Assembly: GCF_039614715.1 (NCBI RefSeq)
Contig: NZ_CP154857.1
Coordinates: 1,364,001 to 1,428,000, forward strand
DNA from: Microbacterium sp. AZCO
Lineage (GTDB): Bacteria; Actinomycetota; Actinomycetes; Actinomycetales; Microbacteriaceae
Reading direction: 5' to 3'
Length of the DNA stretch: 64,000 bases
The notes beneath the pieces were generated by a model that saw only the letters and a list, made by a program, of their open reading frames with translations, made no database searches and was not told the origin of the DNA. Positions 39,664-51,184 of this stretch are shown one piece after another (position 1 is the first letter of the stretch; each line of letters opens with the position of its first letter). A program made the translations under genes and the position numbers.

Positions 39664-40923
39664 TCAGTCGCGCGGCGGAGCCTGGGGATGCGAGGGCAGT
39701 GCCACGCCGCCGCGCGGCACGCCGAGGGAGGTGGCCCGGGTCACGGCGCCTCGCCCGAAACGGGCGTGGGCGTCGTCGAGCGCGCTCTCGACGCTGCGCC
39801 ACTCGGCGTCGTCGTCCCAGAGGGTCGGCAAGCCGTGCGCGACCGGATGGAGCTTCTCGCCTCGCACGCCGAGGAGGCGGACGGGCAGAGGGCGGTCGAC
39901 CGCGTCGAAGAGCTCGATCGCGGCATCCCCGATGCGCTGGCCGACCGACGTCGGCTCGGGCAGGGTCTGCGACCGGCTGATCGTCGTGAAGTCGGCGAAC
40001 CTGATCTTCACCGCGATCGTGGATGCCTCCCAGCCGTTCGTCCGGAGGCGGCGTCCCACCCGGTCGGCGAGGCCGCGGAGCTCCGACCGCAGCACCGCCG
40101 GGTCGTCGATGTCGTGGTGGAACGTCTCCTCGTGGCCCACGCTCTTCTCCACGCGCTGCGTGTCGACGCGTCGCGCGTCGAGCCCTCTCGAGAGATGCCA
40201 GACGCGCTCGCCCATGGCGGGGCCGAGGGCGCGGTCGAGCACGGGCCGCGGGGTCTGGAGGATGTCGGCGACCGTGTGGATGCCACGGGACTCGAGCGCC
40301 TCCGCGGCTTTCGGCCCGACGCCCCAGAGCGCGCGCACGGACTGCGCTGCGAGGAAGGCCGCCGTATCGGGCTCCGCGACGATGAGCAGCCCGTCGGGTT
40401 TGCTCAAGGTGGAGGCCATCTTGGCGACGTGCTTGGTCGCGGCGACGCCGATGCTGCACGTGAGCCCGGTCTCCTCCAGCACCCGGCGGCGGAGCATGAC
40501 GGCGATCTCGCCGGGGCTCCCCCACAGCCGACGCGCGCCCCGCACGTCGAGGAACGCCTCATCGATCGACAGCGGCTCGACGAGCGGGGTGAAGTCTTCG
40601 AAGATCCCCATGACTGTCTTGGACAGCTCGACGTAGCGGTCGAAGGTCGGCTGCACGACGATGGCGGTCGGACACAGCCGGAGCGCCTGCGCCGTGCCCA
40701 TCGCCGAGCGCACGCCGAACCGGCGGGCCTCGTACGACGCGCTCGAGACGACCCCGCGCCCTTCGCTACCGCCGACGATGACGGGCCTGCCCTTCAGCGA
40801 AGGATCGTCGAGGATCGCCACCGACGCGTAGAACGCGTCCATGTCGACGTGCAGGATCCCGGTGCCGGTGTCATCCGCACCCGCCGGCGAGACGAGCCGG
40901 CCCGATCCGTCACCGCGCCCCAT
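39664..40923 (-). CDS. dinB: DNA polymerase IV (Y-family)
   Basis: Translesion polymerase. The 419-residue protein has the catalytic LHVDMDAFYASV, the second acidic motif PLSIDEAFLDV, the substrate-stacking YEARRFGVRSAM, the helix-hairpin-helix GVGPKAAEALESRGIHT, and a little-finger domain (HHDIDDPAVLRSELRGL). The C-terminus (PPRD) lacks an obvious beta-clamp QxxLF box. Start MGRGDGSGRLV at 40923 gives an N-terminal extension of about 20 residues before the first strand. It follows gatB by 40 bp on the same strand. Confidence 0.95.
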   Translation of the reverse strand: MGRGDGSGRLVSPAGADDTGTGILHVDMDAFYASVAILDDPSLKGRPVIVGGSEGRGVVSSASYEARRFGVRSAMGTAQALRLCPTAIVVQPTFDRYVELSKTVMGIFEDFTPLVEPLSIDEAFLDVRGARRLWGSPGEIAVMLRRRVLEETGLTCSIGVAATKHVAKMASTLSKPDGLLIVAEPDTAAFLAAQSVRALWGVGPKAAEALESRGIHTVADILQTPRPVLDRALGPAMGERVWHLSRGLDARRVDTQRVEKSVGHEETFHHDIDDPAVLRSELRGLADRVGRRLRTNGWEASTIAVKIRFADFTTISRSQTLPEPTSVGQRIGDAAIELFDAVDRPLPVRLLGVRGEKLHPVAHGLPTLWDDDAEWRSVESALDDAHARFGRGAVTRATSLGVPRGGVALPSHPQAPPRD

Positions 40924-40963
40924 GGTCCCATTCTTCCCGCGACCGCCGACATACGGCGGGTCG

Positions 40964-42493
40964 CTACTGGGCGGCGCGCTCCAGGATCAGCTCGCGGACG
41001 CGCGCGGCATCCGCCTGTCCCTTCATCGCCTTCATGACCGCGCCGATGATCGCTCCGGCGGCCTGGACCTTGCCGTCGCGGATCTTCTCGAGCACGTCGG
41101 GCTGCGAGGCCAGGGCGTCGTCGATCGCCGCGATGAGCGGACCGTCGTCGGACACGACCGCCAGACCCCGCGCATCGACGACCTCCTGAGGGGTGCCCTC
41201 GCCGGCGATGACGCCCTCGAGCACCTGACGCGCGAGCTTGTCGGTGAGCGTGCCGGCGTCGACGAGCTGCTGGAGGGCGGCGACGTCGGCCGGCGACACG
41301 AGCTCGGTGGCGTCACGGCCCTCCGCGTTCGCGATGCGGCTGATCTCGCTCATCCACCACTTCCGGGCGGCGGCGGGCGTCGCACCGGCGGCGATCGTGG
41401 CCTCGACCTCGGCGAGAAGCCCCGCGTTGACGACACCCTGGAACTCGATGTCGCCGAAGCCCCACTCCGCCTTGAGCCGACGGCGATGCGTCGCCGGCGC
41501 TTCCGGCAGGGCCGCACGCAGCTGTTCGATCAGCTCCGTCGACGGCGCGACGGGGAGCAGGTCGGGCTCGGGGAAGTACCGGTAGTCGTCGGCGTCGGAC
41601 TTGGGGCGACCGGGAGAGGTCGTGCCGGTGTCCTCGTGCCAGTGCCGGGTCTCCTGCGTGATCGAGCCGCCGTTCGACAGGATGGCGGCCTGGCGCTGGA
41701 TCTCGTAGCGCACGGCCCGTTCCACGGAGCGCATCGAGTTCACGTTCTTGGTCTCGGTGCGGGTGCCGAGCGGTGCGGCAGGCTCGCCCGCCGGTACCCG
41801 GGGGCGGAGGGAGACGTTCGCATCGCAGCGAAGGTTGCCGCGCTCCATGCGCGCCTCCGAGATGCCGAGGGCGATCACGATGTCGCGGATCGTGCGGACG
41901 TACGCGGCGGCCAGCTCGGGAGCGGAGTGCTCGGCGCCGATGATCGGCTTCGTCACGATCTCGACGAGCGGAACGCCCGCGCGGTTGTAGTCGACGAGGG
42001 AGTACTCGGCGCCCTGGATGCGACCGGTCGAGCCGCCGACGTGCGTGAGCTTGCCGGCATCCTCTTCCATGTGGGCGCGCTCGATCGGCACCTGCACGAG
42101 CGTGCCGTCGCTGAGCTCGACCTCGACGTGGCCCTCGAATGCGATGGGCTCGTCGTACTGCGAGATCTGGTAGTTCTTGCCGAGGTCGGGATAGAAGTAG
42201 TTCTTCCGCGCGAAGCGGCTCGAGGGCGCGATCGAGCACCCGAGCGCGAGGCCGAGGCTGATCGAGGAGCGCACAGCCTCTTCGTTGACGACGGGCAGTG
42301 CGCCGGGCAGCCCCATATCGACGGGCGCGACGAGCGTGTTGGGCTCGGCGCCGTGGTGCTCGTCGTGCGCGGGGTTCGGCGCGGCCGAGAACATCTTGGT
42401 CTTCGTGTTGAGCTCGACGTGCACCTCGAAGCCGAGCACCGGCTCGAACAGCTCGAGGGCCTTCTCGAAGTCCATCAGGGCGTCCTTCGCCAT
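40964..42493 (-). CDS. gatB: Asp/Glu-tRNA amidotransferase subunit B
   Basis: With GatA and GatC, converts misacylated Glu-tRNA(Gln) and Asp-tRNA(Asn) to the amide form. The 509-residue protein has the kinase-like core [51 protein letters not shown], and a YqeY-like C-terminal tail ([24 protein letters not shown]) that binds the tRNA. GGGAGGAAT precedes ATG 42493, which overlaps the gatA stop by one base. Third gene of the gatCAB operon. Confidence 0.97.
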   Translation of the reverse strand: MAKDALMDFEKALELFEPVLGFEVHVELNTKTKMFSAAPNPAHDEHHGAEPNTLVAPVDMGLPGALPVVNEEAVRSSISLGLALGCSIAPSSRFARKNYFYPDLGKNYQISQYDEPIAFEGHVEVELSDGTLVQVPIERAHMEEDAGKLTHVGGSTGRIQGAEYSLVDYNRAGVPLVEIVTKPIIGAEHSAPELAAAYVRTIRDIVIALGISEARMERGNLRCDANVSLRPRVPAGEPAAPLGTRTETKNVNSMRSVERAVRYEIQRQAAILSNGGSITQETRHWHEDTGTTSPGRPKSDADDYRYFPEPDLLPVAPSTELIEQLRAALPEAPATHRRRLKAEWGFGDIEFQGVVNAGLLAEVEATIAAGATPAAARKWWMSEISRIANAEGRDATELVSPADVAALQQLVDAGTLTDKLARQVLEGVIAGEGTPQEVVDARGLAVVSDDGPLIAAIDDALASQPDVLEKIRDGKVQAAGAIIGAVMKAMKGQADAARVRELILERAAQ

Positions 42494-44034
42494 CAGCGGA
42501 TTCCTCCCATCGATCCCTGAGCCCGTCGAAGGGCGGGCGCCTTGTCGAGGAGCGGTCCGCCCCACGAGTCTTCGAGCACGGCTTCCAGCGCCGCGCCGAC
42601 GCGATAGAGCCGTGCGTCCTCGCGAGCGGGAGCGAGGAACTGGATGCCGACGGGCAGGCCGTCCTCGGCAGCCAGGCCCGACGGGATCGAGATCCCCGGG
42701 ACGCCGGCGAGGTTCGCGGGGATCGTCGTGACGTCGTTGAGGTACATCTGCAGCGGGTCGTCGATCTTCTCGCCGAGCTTGAAGGCGGTGGTCGGAGCCG
42801 ACGGCGTGGCGATCACGTCGACCTGCGTGAAGGCGGTGTCGAAGTCGCGCTGGATGAGCGTGCGCACCTTCTGAGCGGAGCCGTAGTACGCGTCGTAGTA
42901 GCCCGCCGAGAGCGCGTAGGTGCCGAGGATGATGCGGCGCTTCACCTCGTCGCCGAAGCCCGCTTCGCGCGTCGCCGCCATGACGTCTTCGACCGTCGAG
43001 TTCGCGTGCGGTGTGACACGGAGGCCGAACCGCACGGAGTCGAACTTGGCGAGGTTGCTCGACGCCTCGGCCGGAAGCACGAGGTAGTACGCGGCCACGC
43101 CGTACTCGAAGTGAGGAGCGCTGATCTCCACGATCTCGGCGCCGTGCGCCTCCATCGCGGCGAGGGCCTCGCGGAACGAGGCCGACACGCCGGCCTGGAA
43201 GCCGCTGTCGGGAAGCTCGGAGATGACGCCGACCTTGAGGCCCTTCAGGACATCGCCGCGCGCGCCCTCACGAGCCGCGTCGGCGAACGACGGCCACGCG
43301 TCGGTGAGCGACGTCGAATCGTTCGGGTCGTGGCCGCCGATCACGTCGTGGAGCAGGCCGGCGTCGAGCACGGCGCGCGTGACGGGTCCGACCTGGTCGA
43401 GGCTCGAGGCGAGGGCGATCGCGCCGTAGCGGCTCACACCGCCGTACGTCGGCTTGATGCCGACGGTGCCCGTCACGTGCGCGGGCTGGCGGATCGAGCC
43501 GCCCGTGTCGGAGCCGAGGGCCAGCGGGGCCTCGAAGGCCGCGACGGCGGCCGCGGAGCCACCGCCCGAGCCGCCGGGGATGCGGTCCAGATCCCACGGG
43601 TTGTGCGTCGGGCCGTACGCCGAGTGCTCGGTGGAGGACCCCATTGCGAACTCGTCCATGTTCGTCTTGCCGAGCGGCACGAGCCCTGCCGCGCGCGAGC
43701 GGGCGACGACGGTCGCGTCGAACGGCGACAGGTAGCCCTCGAGGATCTTCGAGCCGCTCGTCGACGGCATGTCCGTCGTGACCAGCACGTCCTTGATGGC
43801 GAGCGGGACGCCCGCGAGGGCGCCGAGGGACTCCCCCGCACCGCGGCGGCGGTCGATGTCGGCGGCGACGTCGAGCGCATGGTCGCTCACGTGGAGGAAG
43901 GCGTGGACGTCCGCGTCGACCTCGGCGATGCGGTCCAGGTGGGCCTGCGTGGCCTCGACGCTCGAGACCTCGCCGGAGGCGAGCTTGTCTGCGAGCGCGG
44001 CGGCGCTCAGACGGATGAGATCGGTCATCGTCAC
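42493..44034 (-). CDS. gatA: Asp/Glu-tRNA amidotransferase subunit A
   Basis: Glutaminase subunit; releases ammonia for GatB. The 513-residue amidase-signature protein shows the catalytic Lys in [10 protein letters not shown] and the Ser/cis-Ser pair in [16 protein letters not shown] and [12 protein letters not shown]. Length and the ending ([26 protein letters not shown]) are standard. The last residues ([11 protein letters not shown]) run through a short repeated motif (42517-42530) that occurs again in inverted form at 49945-49958. It overlaps gatC by 4 bp (ATGA) and gatB by one base. Confidence 0.97.
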   Translation of the reverse strand: MTMTDLIRLSAAALADKLASGEVSSVEATQAHLDRIAEVDADVHAFLHVSDHALDVAADIDRRRGAGESLGALAGVPLAIKDVLVTTDMPSTSGSKILEGYLSPFDATVVARSRAAGLVPLGKTNMDEFAMGSSTEHSAYGPTHNPWDLDRIPGGSGGGSAAAVAAFEAPLALGSDTGGSIRQPAHVTGTVGIKPTYGGVSRYGAIALASSLDQVGPVTRAVLDAGLLHDVIGGHDPNDSTSLTDAWPSFADAAREGARGDVLKGLKVGVISELPDSGFQAGVSASFREALAAMEAHGAEIVEISAPHFEYGVAAYYLVLPAEASSNLAKFDSVRFGLRVTPHANSTVEDVMAATREAGFGDEVKRRIILGTYALSAGYYDAYYGSAQKVRTLIQRDFDTAFTQVDVIATPSAPTTAFKLGEKIDDPLQMYLNDVTTIPANLAGVPGISIPSGLAAEDGLPVGIQFLAPAREDARLYRVGAALEAVLEDSWGGPLLDKAPALRRAQGSMGGIR

Positions 44035-44333
44035 TGCTCCTCGCCCAGGATCGCAGTGACCCGGAAGCGGCCGTCGGCGGCATCCGGTGCATTCTGCAGC
44101 GCCTGCTCGATCGTCAGCGGCCGGCCGACCTCGTCGGCGCGGAAGACGTTCTCCATCAGGATCGGATGGCTCGTCGCGACGACGTCGGGAGTCGCGACCT
44201 CCGACACCTTGGCGATGTTGTCGACGATCACGTCGAGCTGGCCGGTGAGGCGCTCGACCTCTTCGTCGCTCAGCTGGATCCTGGCGAGCACACCGAGATG
44301 GCGCACGAGATCGGGGGTGATTTCAGACACCAC
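44031..44333 (-). CDS. gatC: Asp/Glu-tRNA amidotransferase subunit C
   Basis: A 100-residue stabilising subunit of the GatCAB complex. The helical N-terminus ([32 protein letters not shown]), the [12 protein letters not shown] segment that wraps GatA, and the end [19 protein letters not shown] are typical. First gene of the operon, divergent from the acyl-CoA ligase gene, with the shared promoter within 44334-44386. Confidence 0.95.
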   Translation of the reverse strand: MVSEITPDLVRHLGVLARIQLSDEEVERLTGQLDVIVDNIAKVSEVATPDVVATSHPILMENVFRADEVGRPLTIEQALQNAPDAADGRFRVTAILGEEQ

Positions 44334-44386
44334 GACAGTCTAATCGGGCCGTGTGGGGCGCCCCGGCCGGGCGTAGTCTGAGCCGC

Positions 44387-46090
44387 GTGACGACGACGTA
44401 TGACCCGCCTCGCCCGTGGATCGCCAGTTACGCCGCGGGTGTGCCAGAAGACCTCGACCCGGTGTCCGGCTCGCTCGTCGACATCGTGGAGGCGTCGGCC
44501 CGGGACTACCCCGACGCGCCCGCTCTCCAGTTCTTCGGGCGGGTCACGACGTATCGCCGGCTCCATGAGGCGATCGATCGCGCGGCGGCAGGCCTCAAGC
44601 AGCGCGGCGTCGGCCCCGGCGACCCCGTTGCCATCGTGCTGCCCAACTGCCCGCAGCACATCGTGGCCTTCTACGCGATCCTGCGGCTCGGGGCGGTGGT
44701 GGTCGAGCACAACCCCCTCTACACCCCGCGAGAGCTGCGGAAGCAGTTCGAGGACCACGGCGCGAAGCACGCCATCGTGTGGAGCAAGGTCGTCGGCACC
44801 GTCCAGGACTTCCCCGACGACCTGCGGGTGCCGAACCTCATCACGGTCGACGTGACGAAGGCGATGCCGTTCTTCACGCGCCTCGCGCTCCGGCTGCCGA
44901 TCGCGAAGGCACGCGAGTCGCAGGCGGCGCTTCACGAGCGCACCTCCGGCGCCACGTCGTGGGAGGACGTCGTGGGCGCCGACCGGCTCCCGTCGACGCA
45001 TCCGAAGCCCGCGACCGACGACCTCGCGATCATCCAGTACACGAGCGGCACGACGGGAACTCCGAAGGGCGCCGCGCTGACACATCGCAATCTGCTCGCG
45101 AACGCGGCCCAGGCGCGAGCGTGGGTTCCCTCGATCGTGCGGGGGGATGGATGCGTCGTGTACGCCGTGCTTCCGATGTTCCACGCGTACGGCCTCACCC
45201 TGTGCCTGACCTTCGCGATGTCGATGGGCGCAAGACTCGTGCTCTTCCCCCGGTTCGACCCGGACATGGTGCTGGACGTGACGAAGAAGCATCCCGCCAC
45301 CTTCCTTCCGCTCGTGCCGCCCATCGCCGATCGCCTCCTGAAGGCGTCGAAGGAGAAGGGGGTGCCGATCGCGGGAACCGAAGTCGCGATCTCGGGAGCC
45401 ATGGCGCTTCCCCACGAGCTCGTCGTGCCCTTCGAAGCCGCGAGCGGCGGATACCTCGTGGAGGGGTACGGACTCTCGGAGTGCTCTCCCGTGCTCATGG
45501 CGAACCCCGTGGCCGACAACCGCGTCCCGGGCACCGTGGGTCTCCCCCTCCCCGGCACCGAGTGCCGCGTGGTCGACCCCGACGACCCGTCCACCGACGT
45601 CGAGCCCGGCGGGCGTGGCGAGCTCGTGGTGCGGGGGCCGCAGGTGTTCCAGGGCTACTACGGCAAGCCCGAGGAGACCGAGGCGGTGTTCGTCGACGGC
45701 TGGTTCCGCACGGGCGACATCGTGACGATCGATGAGGCCGGCTTCGTGAGGATCGTCGACCGCATCAAGGAGCTCATCATCACGGGTGGCTTCAACGTCG
45801 CCCCCACCGAGGTCGAGAACGCGCTGCGACAGCACCCGGACGTCGAGGATGCCGCTGTCGTGGGACTGCCGAGCGTCCATTCGGGCGAAGAGGTCGTGGC
45901 GGCGATCGTCGTCGAGAGCGGCAAGGACGTGGACGTCGAGGCGATCCGCGAGTTCGCCCGCGGCATCCTGACCCCGTACAAGGTGCCGCGGCGCATCTTC
46001 GTGGTGGACGAGCTGCCCAAGTCCCTCATCGGCAAGGTGCTCCGGCGTCAGGTTCGCGAGTCGCTGCTCACACTCACGACGGGGTCGTAG
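44387..46090 (+). CDS. Long-chain acyl-CoA ligase (FadD-type)
   Basis: Activates fatty acids to acyl-CoA through an acyl-AMP. The 567-residue ANL-superfamily enzyme has the P-loop-like AMP motif YTSGTTGTPKGAALTH, the GYGLSECSPV adenine contact, the hinge/DRIKELIITGGFNVAP block and the catalytic Lys in PKSLIGKVLRR. No exported signal. The start is GTG 44387; the frame to 44351 lacks a site. Single-gene transcript divergent from gatC and convergent with the YciI-like gene. Exact chain-length preference is unknown. Confidence 0.92.
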   Translation: MTTTYDPPRPWIASYAAGVPEDLDPVSGSLVDIVEASARDYPDAPALQFFGRVTTYRRLHEAIDRAAAGLKQRGVGPGDPVAIVLPNCPQHIVAFYAILRLGAVVVEHNPLYTPRELRKQFEDHGAKHAIVWSKVVGTVQDFPDDLRVPNLITVDVTKAMPFFTRLALRLPIAKARESQAALHERTSGATSWEDVVGADRLPSTHPKPATDDLAIIQYTSGTTGTPKGAALTHRNLLANAAQARAWVPSIVRGDGCVVYAVLPMFHAYGLTLCLTFAMSMGARLVLFPRFDPDMVLDVTKKHPATFLPLVPPIADRLLKASKEKGVPIAGTEVAISGAMALPHELVVPFEAASGGYLVEGYGLSECSPVLMANPVADNRVPGTVGLPLPGTECRVVDPDDPSTDVEPGGRGELVVRGPQVFQGYYGKPEETEAVFVDGWFRTGDIVTIDEAGFVRIVDRIKELIITGGFNVAPTEVENALRQHPDVEDAAVVGLPSVHSGEEVVAAIVVESGKDVDVEAIREFARGILTPYKVPRRIFVVDELPKSLIGKVLRRQVRESLLTLTTGS

Positions 46091-46117
46091 CCGCGCCGCG
46101 CGCGCGGATCGACCGAG

Positions 46118-46426
46118 TCACTCGACGAGGCCGTCTCGCGCGACGGCGACCGTGTAGGGATGCAGCGTCGCGATGAAGAGTCCTCCGGCGACGCCGGGAT
46201 CGGCATCCATGATTCGTAGGGCTTCGGCGCGGTCGGACGCCTCGAAGATCGTGATCCCGAACGTGTCGTCCTCCTGCGTCCGGCCGGCGAGGATCAGGAT
46301 GCCGCGATCGCGGAGCGACACGAGATACTCGAAGTGCGCCGCGGTCAGCGCCCGCTCCTCGTCGGTGGGGCCCTGCGGCATGCCGGGCCGAGCCGGAACG
46401 ATCCGGTACAGCCACTGACCCGTCAC
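46118..46426 (-). CDS. YciI-like (dimeric ferredoxin-fold) protein
   Basis: A 102-residue protein of the YciI family, a small alpha/beta barrel dimer. Seen are WLYRIVPARPGMPQGPTDEE, AAHFEYLVSLRDRGILILAGRTQEDDTFGITIFEASDRAEALRIMDADPGV and the ending LHPYTVAVARDGL. The His-Asp pair of the family active site (His in AAHFEYL) is present; the reaction is unknown. GTG 46426 starts 7 bp after the ligA stop with GAAGAG upstream, so it is the last gene of the cysteine desulfurase-mnmA-ligA unit. Confidence 0.85.
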   Translation of the reverse strand: MTGQWLYRIVPARPGMPQGPTDEERALTAAHFEYLVSLRDRGILILAGRTQEDDTFGITIFEASDRAEALRIMDADPGVAGGLFIATLHPYTVAVARDGLVE

Positions 46427-46433
46427 GGCCGCG

Positions 46434-48773
<2,340 letters not shown>

Positions 48774-48817
48774 TTAGAAGGGGGGTCCGACACCGGCCAT
48801 CGGCGGATCAACCCGCC

Positions 48818-49915
48818 TCAGACCTCGGCGGGCACGGCCGACACGGTGCGGTCGATCGTGAACTGCCCGATGACCCGTGTGCCGTCGTAGAGCACCGCCG
48901 TCTGCCCCGGTGCGACGCCGTCGAAGTGCGACTCGGGCCGCACGGTGAGCACGCCGTCGCACAGGGTCGCGAGCGCCGGCACGGGGTCGGCGTGGGCGCG
49001 GATCTGGACGTCGCAGGCGAACGACGACGTCTCGGGCGCGCGACCGGACCACGTGTACCGCTCCCCCGCGATCTCGGCTGTCGCGAGCGCCTCCTTCGGC
49101 CCGACGACGACGGTGTTCGACACGGGACGCACCTCGAGCACGAACCTCGGCTTGCCGTCGGGCGCCGGGATGCCGAGCGAAAGGCCGCGACGCTGGCCGA
49201 CCGTGTACGCGTGCGCTCCCTCGTGGGAGCCGACGACGGCGCCGGAGCGGTCGACGATGTCGCCGGAGGCCGTGCCCACCTTCTCGGCGAGCCAGCCGCG
49301 CGTGTCGCCGTCGGGGATGAAGCAGATGTCGTGGCTGTCGGGCTTCTGCGCGACAGTGAGGCCGCGCTCGGCGGCCTCGGCGCGGACCAGCGCCTTCGAC
49401 GGGGTCGAACCGAGCGGGAAGTACGTGTGTGCGAGCTGCTCCGCCGTCAGCACCCCGAGCACGTACGACTGGTCCTTGGCGCCGTCCGACGCGCGGTGCA
49501 GCTCGAGACCGTCGGCGCCCTCGACGAGCGTCGCGTAGTGGCCGGTGCAGACGGCGTCGAACCCGAGCTCGAGCGCGCGCTCCAGGAGCGCCGCGAACTT
49601 GATCTTCTCGTTGCAGCGCATGCACGGGTTCGGCGTGCGGCCCGCCTGGTACTCCGAGATGAAGTCGTCGATGACGTCGTCGCGGAACCGCTCCGAGAAG
49701 TCCCACACGTAGAAGGGGATGCCCAGCCGATCCGCCGCCCGCCGGGCGTCCATCGCGTCCTCGATCGTGCAGCAGCCGCGGCTGCCGGTGCGCAGCGTTC
49801 CGCCCGCCCGCGACAGCGCGAGGTGCACGCCGACGACGTCGTGTCCGGCTTCCACGGCGCGCGCGGCGGCGACGGCGGAGTCGACTCCGCCCGACATGGC
49901 CGCCAGGATGCGCAT
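48818..49915 (-). CDS. mnmA: tRNA 2-thiouridylase MnmA
   Basis: Thiolates U34 of tRNA Lys, Glu and Gln using ATP and sulfur from cysteine desulfurase. The 365-residue protein begins [17 protein letters not shown] (PP-loop SGGVDS), has the catalytic Cys in [13 protein letters not shown], the tRNA-binding GHYATLVEG and the second Cys in [15 protein letters not shown]. The C-terminal beta-barrel is complete. The sulfur donor gene lies directly upstream on the same strand (stop 40 bp away), so the operon provides both steps of s2U formation. Confidence 0.97.
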   Translation of the reverse strand: MRILAAMSGGVDSAVAAARAVEAGHDVVGVHLALSRAGGTLRTGSRGCCTIEDAMDARRAADRLGIPFYVWDFSERFRDDVIDDFISEYQAGRTPNPCMRCNEKIKFAALLERALELGFDAVCTGHYATLVEGADGLELHRASDGAKDQSYVLGVLTAEQLAHTYFPLGSTPSKALVRAEAAERGLTVAQKPDSHDICFIPDGDTRGWLAEKVGTASGDIVDRSGAVVGSHEGAHAYTVGQRRGLSLGIPAPDGKPRFVLEVRPVSNTVVVGPKEALATAEIAGERYTWSGRAPETSSFACDVQIRAHADPVPALATLCDGVLTVRPESHFDGVAPGQTAVLYDGTRVIGQFTIDRTVSAVPAEV

Positions 49916-49954
49916 CGGTCCAGTCTACGAGCGGCGGCTGAGGGTTCGACGGGC

Positions 49955-51124
49955 TCAGCGCGCCGCGGATGCCCGCGCGCGCTCGACGGCGGCGGGGAGC
50001 ACGGCCAGCACCCGCTCGACGTCGGCATCGGTCGAGGTGCGCCCGAGGGTGAATCGCAGCACCTGCCGGGCCTCGGCATCCGTCCTCCCGAGAGCCAGCA
50101 CGACGTGCGACGGCTCGGGGACGCCCGCCTGACACGCCGAGCCCGTCGAGACGGCGACGTCGGCCTGGTCGAGCAAAAACAGCAGCGTCTCCCCCGTCGC
50201 ACCCGGGAACAGCACGTGCGCGTTGCCGGGCAGGCGCGCGGAGGGGTGACCGAGCAGCTCGGAATCCGGAACGGACGACAGGATGCCGGCCACCAGCCGA
50301 TCGCGCAGTGCCGTCAGCCGCTGCCCCTCCGCCACGAGCTCGGCGACGGCCATCTCGGCCGCCGTCGCGAAGGCGCTCGCCCCCGCGACATCCTGGGTGC
50401 CCGGGCGGAGCCCGCGCTGCTGCCCTCCGCCGTGGAGCATCGGCGTCAGGGCGGCGTGCCGCGACACGACGAGCGCCCCGACACCGACGGGTCCGCCGAT
50501 CTTGTGCGCCGAGACGCTGAGGGCGGCCAGCCCGGCCGGTCCCCCGGCATCCCCCCTCCACGAGGCGAACTCCACGGGAACGTGGCCGAACGCCGAGACG
50601 GCGTCGAGGTGCAGCGGGACTCCCGCCGCCGCGGCGGCCGACGACAGCCCGACGGCGTCGTTGAGGGTGCCCACCTCGTTGTTGGCGACGAGCGCCGTTG
50701 CGAGGGCACCGCCGTCGAGCGCAGCCGCGAAGGTGTCGGTCGGGATGCGTCCGAGCGCATCGAGCGCGACCGGCCGCACCGCAGCGGCCTCGTGCGCGAC
50801 GAGCCAGTCGACGGCGTCGAGCGTCGCGTGGTGCTCCCCGTCGGGCAGCACGACAGCGTCCGACTCGGGGCGTCGCGCCCACCAGAGTCCCTTGACGGCG
50901 AGGTTCACCGACTCGGTCCCGCCCGAGGTCAGGACGACCTCGATGGGGTCGCACCCGAGCACCGCCGCGAGTCGCTCGCGGGAATCCTCGAGGAGGCGGC
51001 GCGCCGCCTGACCCGCGCCGTGGATCGAGGATGCGTTGCCGAGAGACTCCGTCGCACGGATCCAGGATTCCCGTGCCTCGGGCCGCAGCGGGGTGGTCGC
51101 GGCGTGATCGAGATAGACACCCAT
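49955..51124 (-). CDS. Cysteine desulfurase (IscS/NifS-type)
   Basis: A 389-residue PLP enzyme that takes sulfur from cysteine. It begins MGVYLDHAATTPLRPEA, contains the PLP Lys in SVSAHKIGGPVGVG, and the catalytic Cys loop VSTGSACQAGVPEPSHV. The role in tRNA thiolation is suggested by direct linkage to mnmA; it may also supply iron-sulfur assembly. Ribosome site GGAGGAGGGG precedes ATG 51124; the longer frame to 51163 adds a Gly/Ser leader without support. First gene of the leftward unit with mnmA, ligA and the YciI gene, divergent from glgX. Confidence 0.93.
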   Translation of the reverse strand: MGVYLDHAATTPLRPEARESWIRATESLGNASSIHGAGQAARRLLEDSRERLAAVLGCDPIEVVLTSGGTESVNLAVKGLWWARRPESDAVVLPDGEHHATLDAVDWLVAHEAAAVRPVALDALGRIPTDTFAAALDGGALATALVANNEVGTLNDAVGLSSAAAAAGVPLHLDAVSAFGHVPVEFASWRGDAGGPAGLAALSVSAHKIGGPVGVGALVVSRHAALTPMLHGGGQQRGLRPGTQDVAGASAFATAAEMAVAELVAEGQRLTALRDRLVAGILSSVPDSELLGHPSARLPGNAHVLFPGATGETLLFLLDQADVAVSTGSACQAGVPEPSHVVLALGRTDAEARQVLRFTLGRTSTDADVERVLAVLPAAVERARASAAR

Positions 51125-51184
51125 ACCGGACACTCCCCTCCTCCCGTGACCCGTGGGACTCATGTCGTCATTACTGTAGAACGC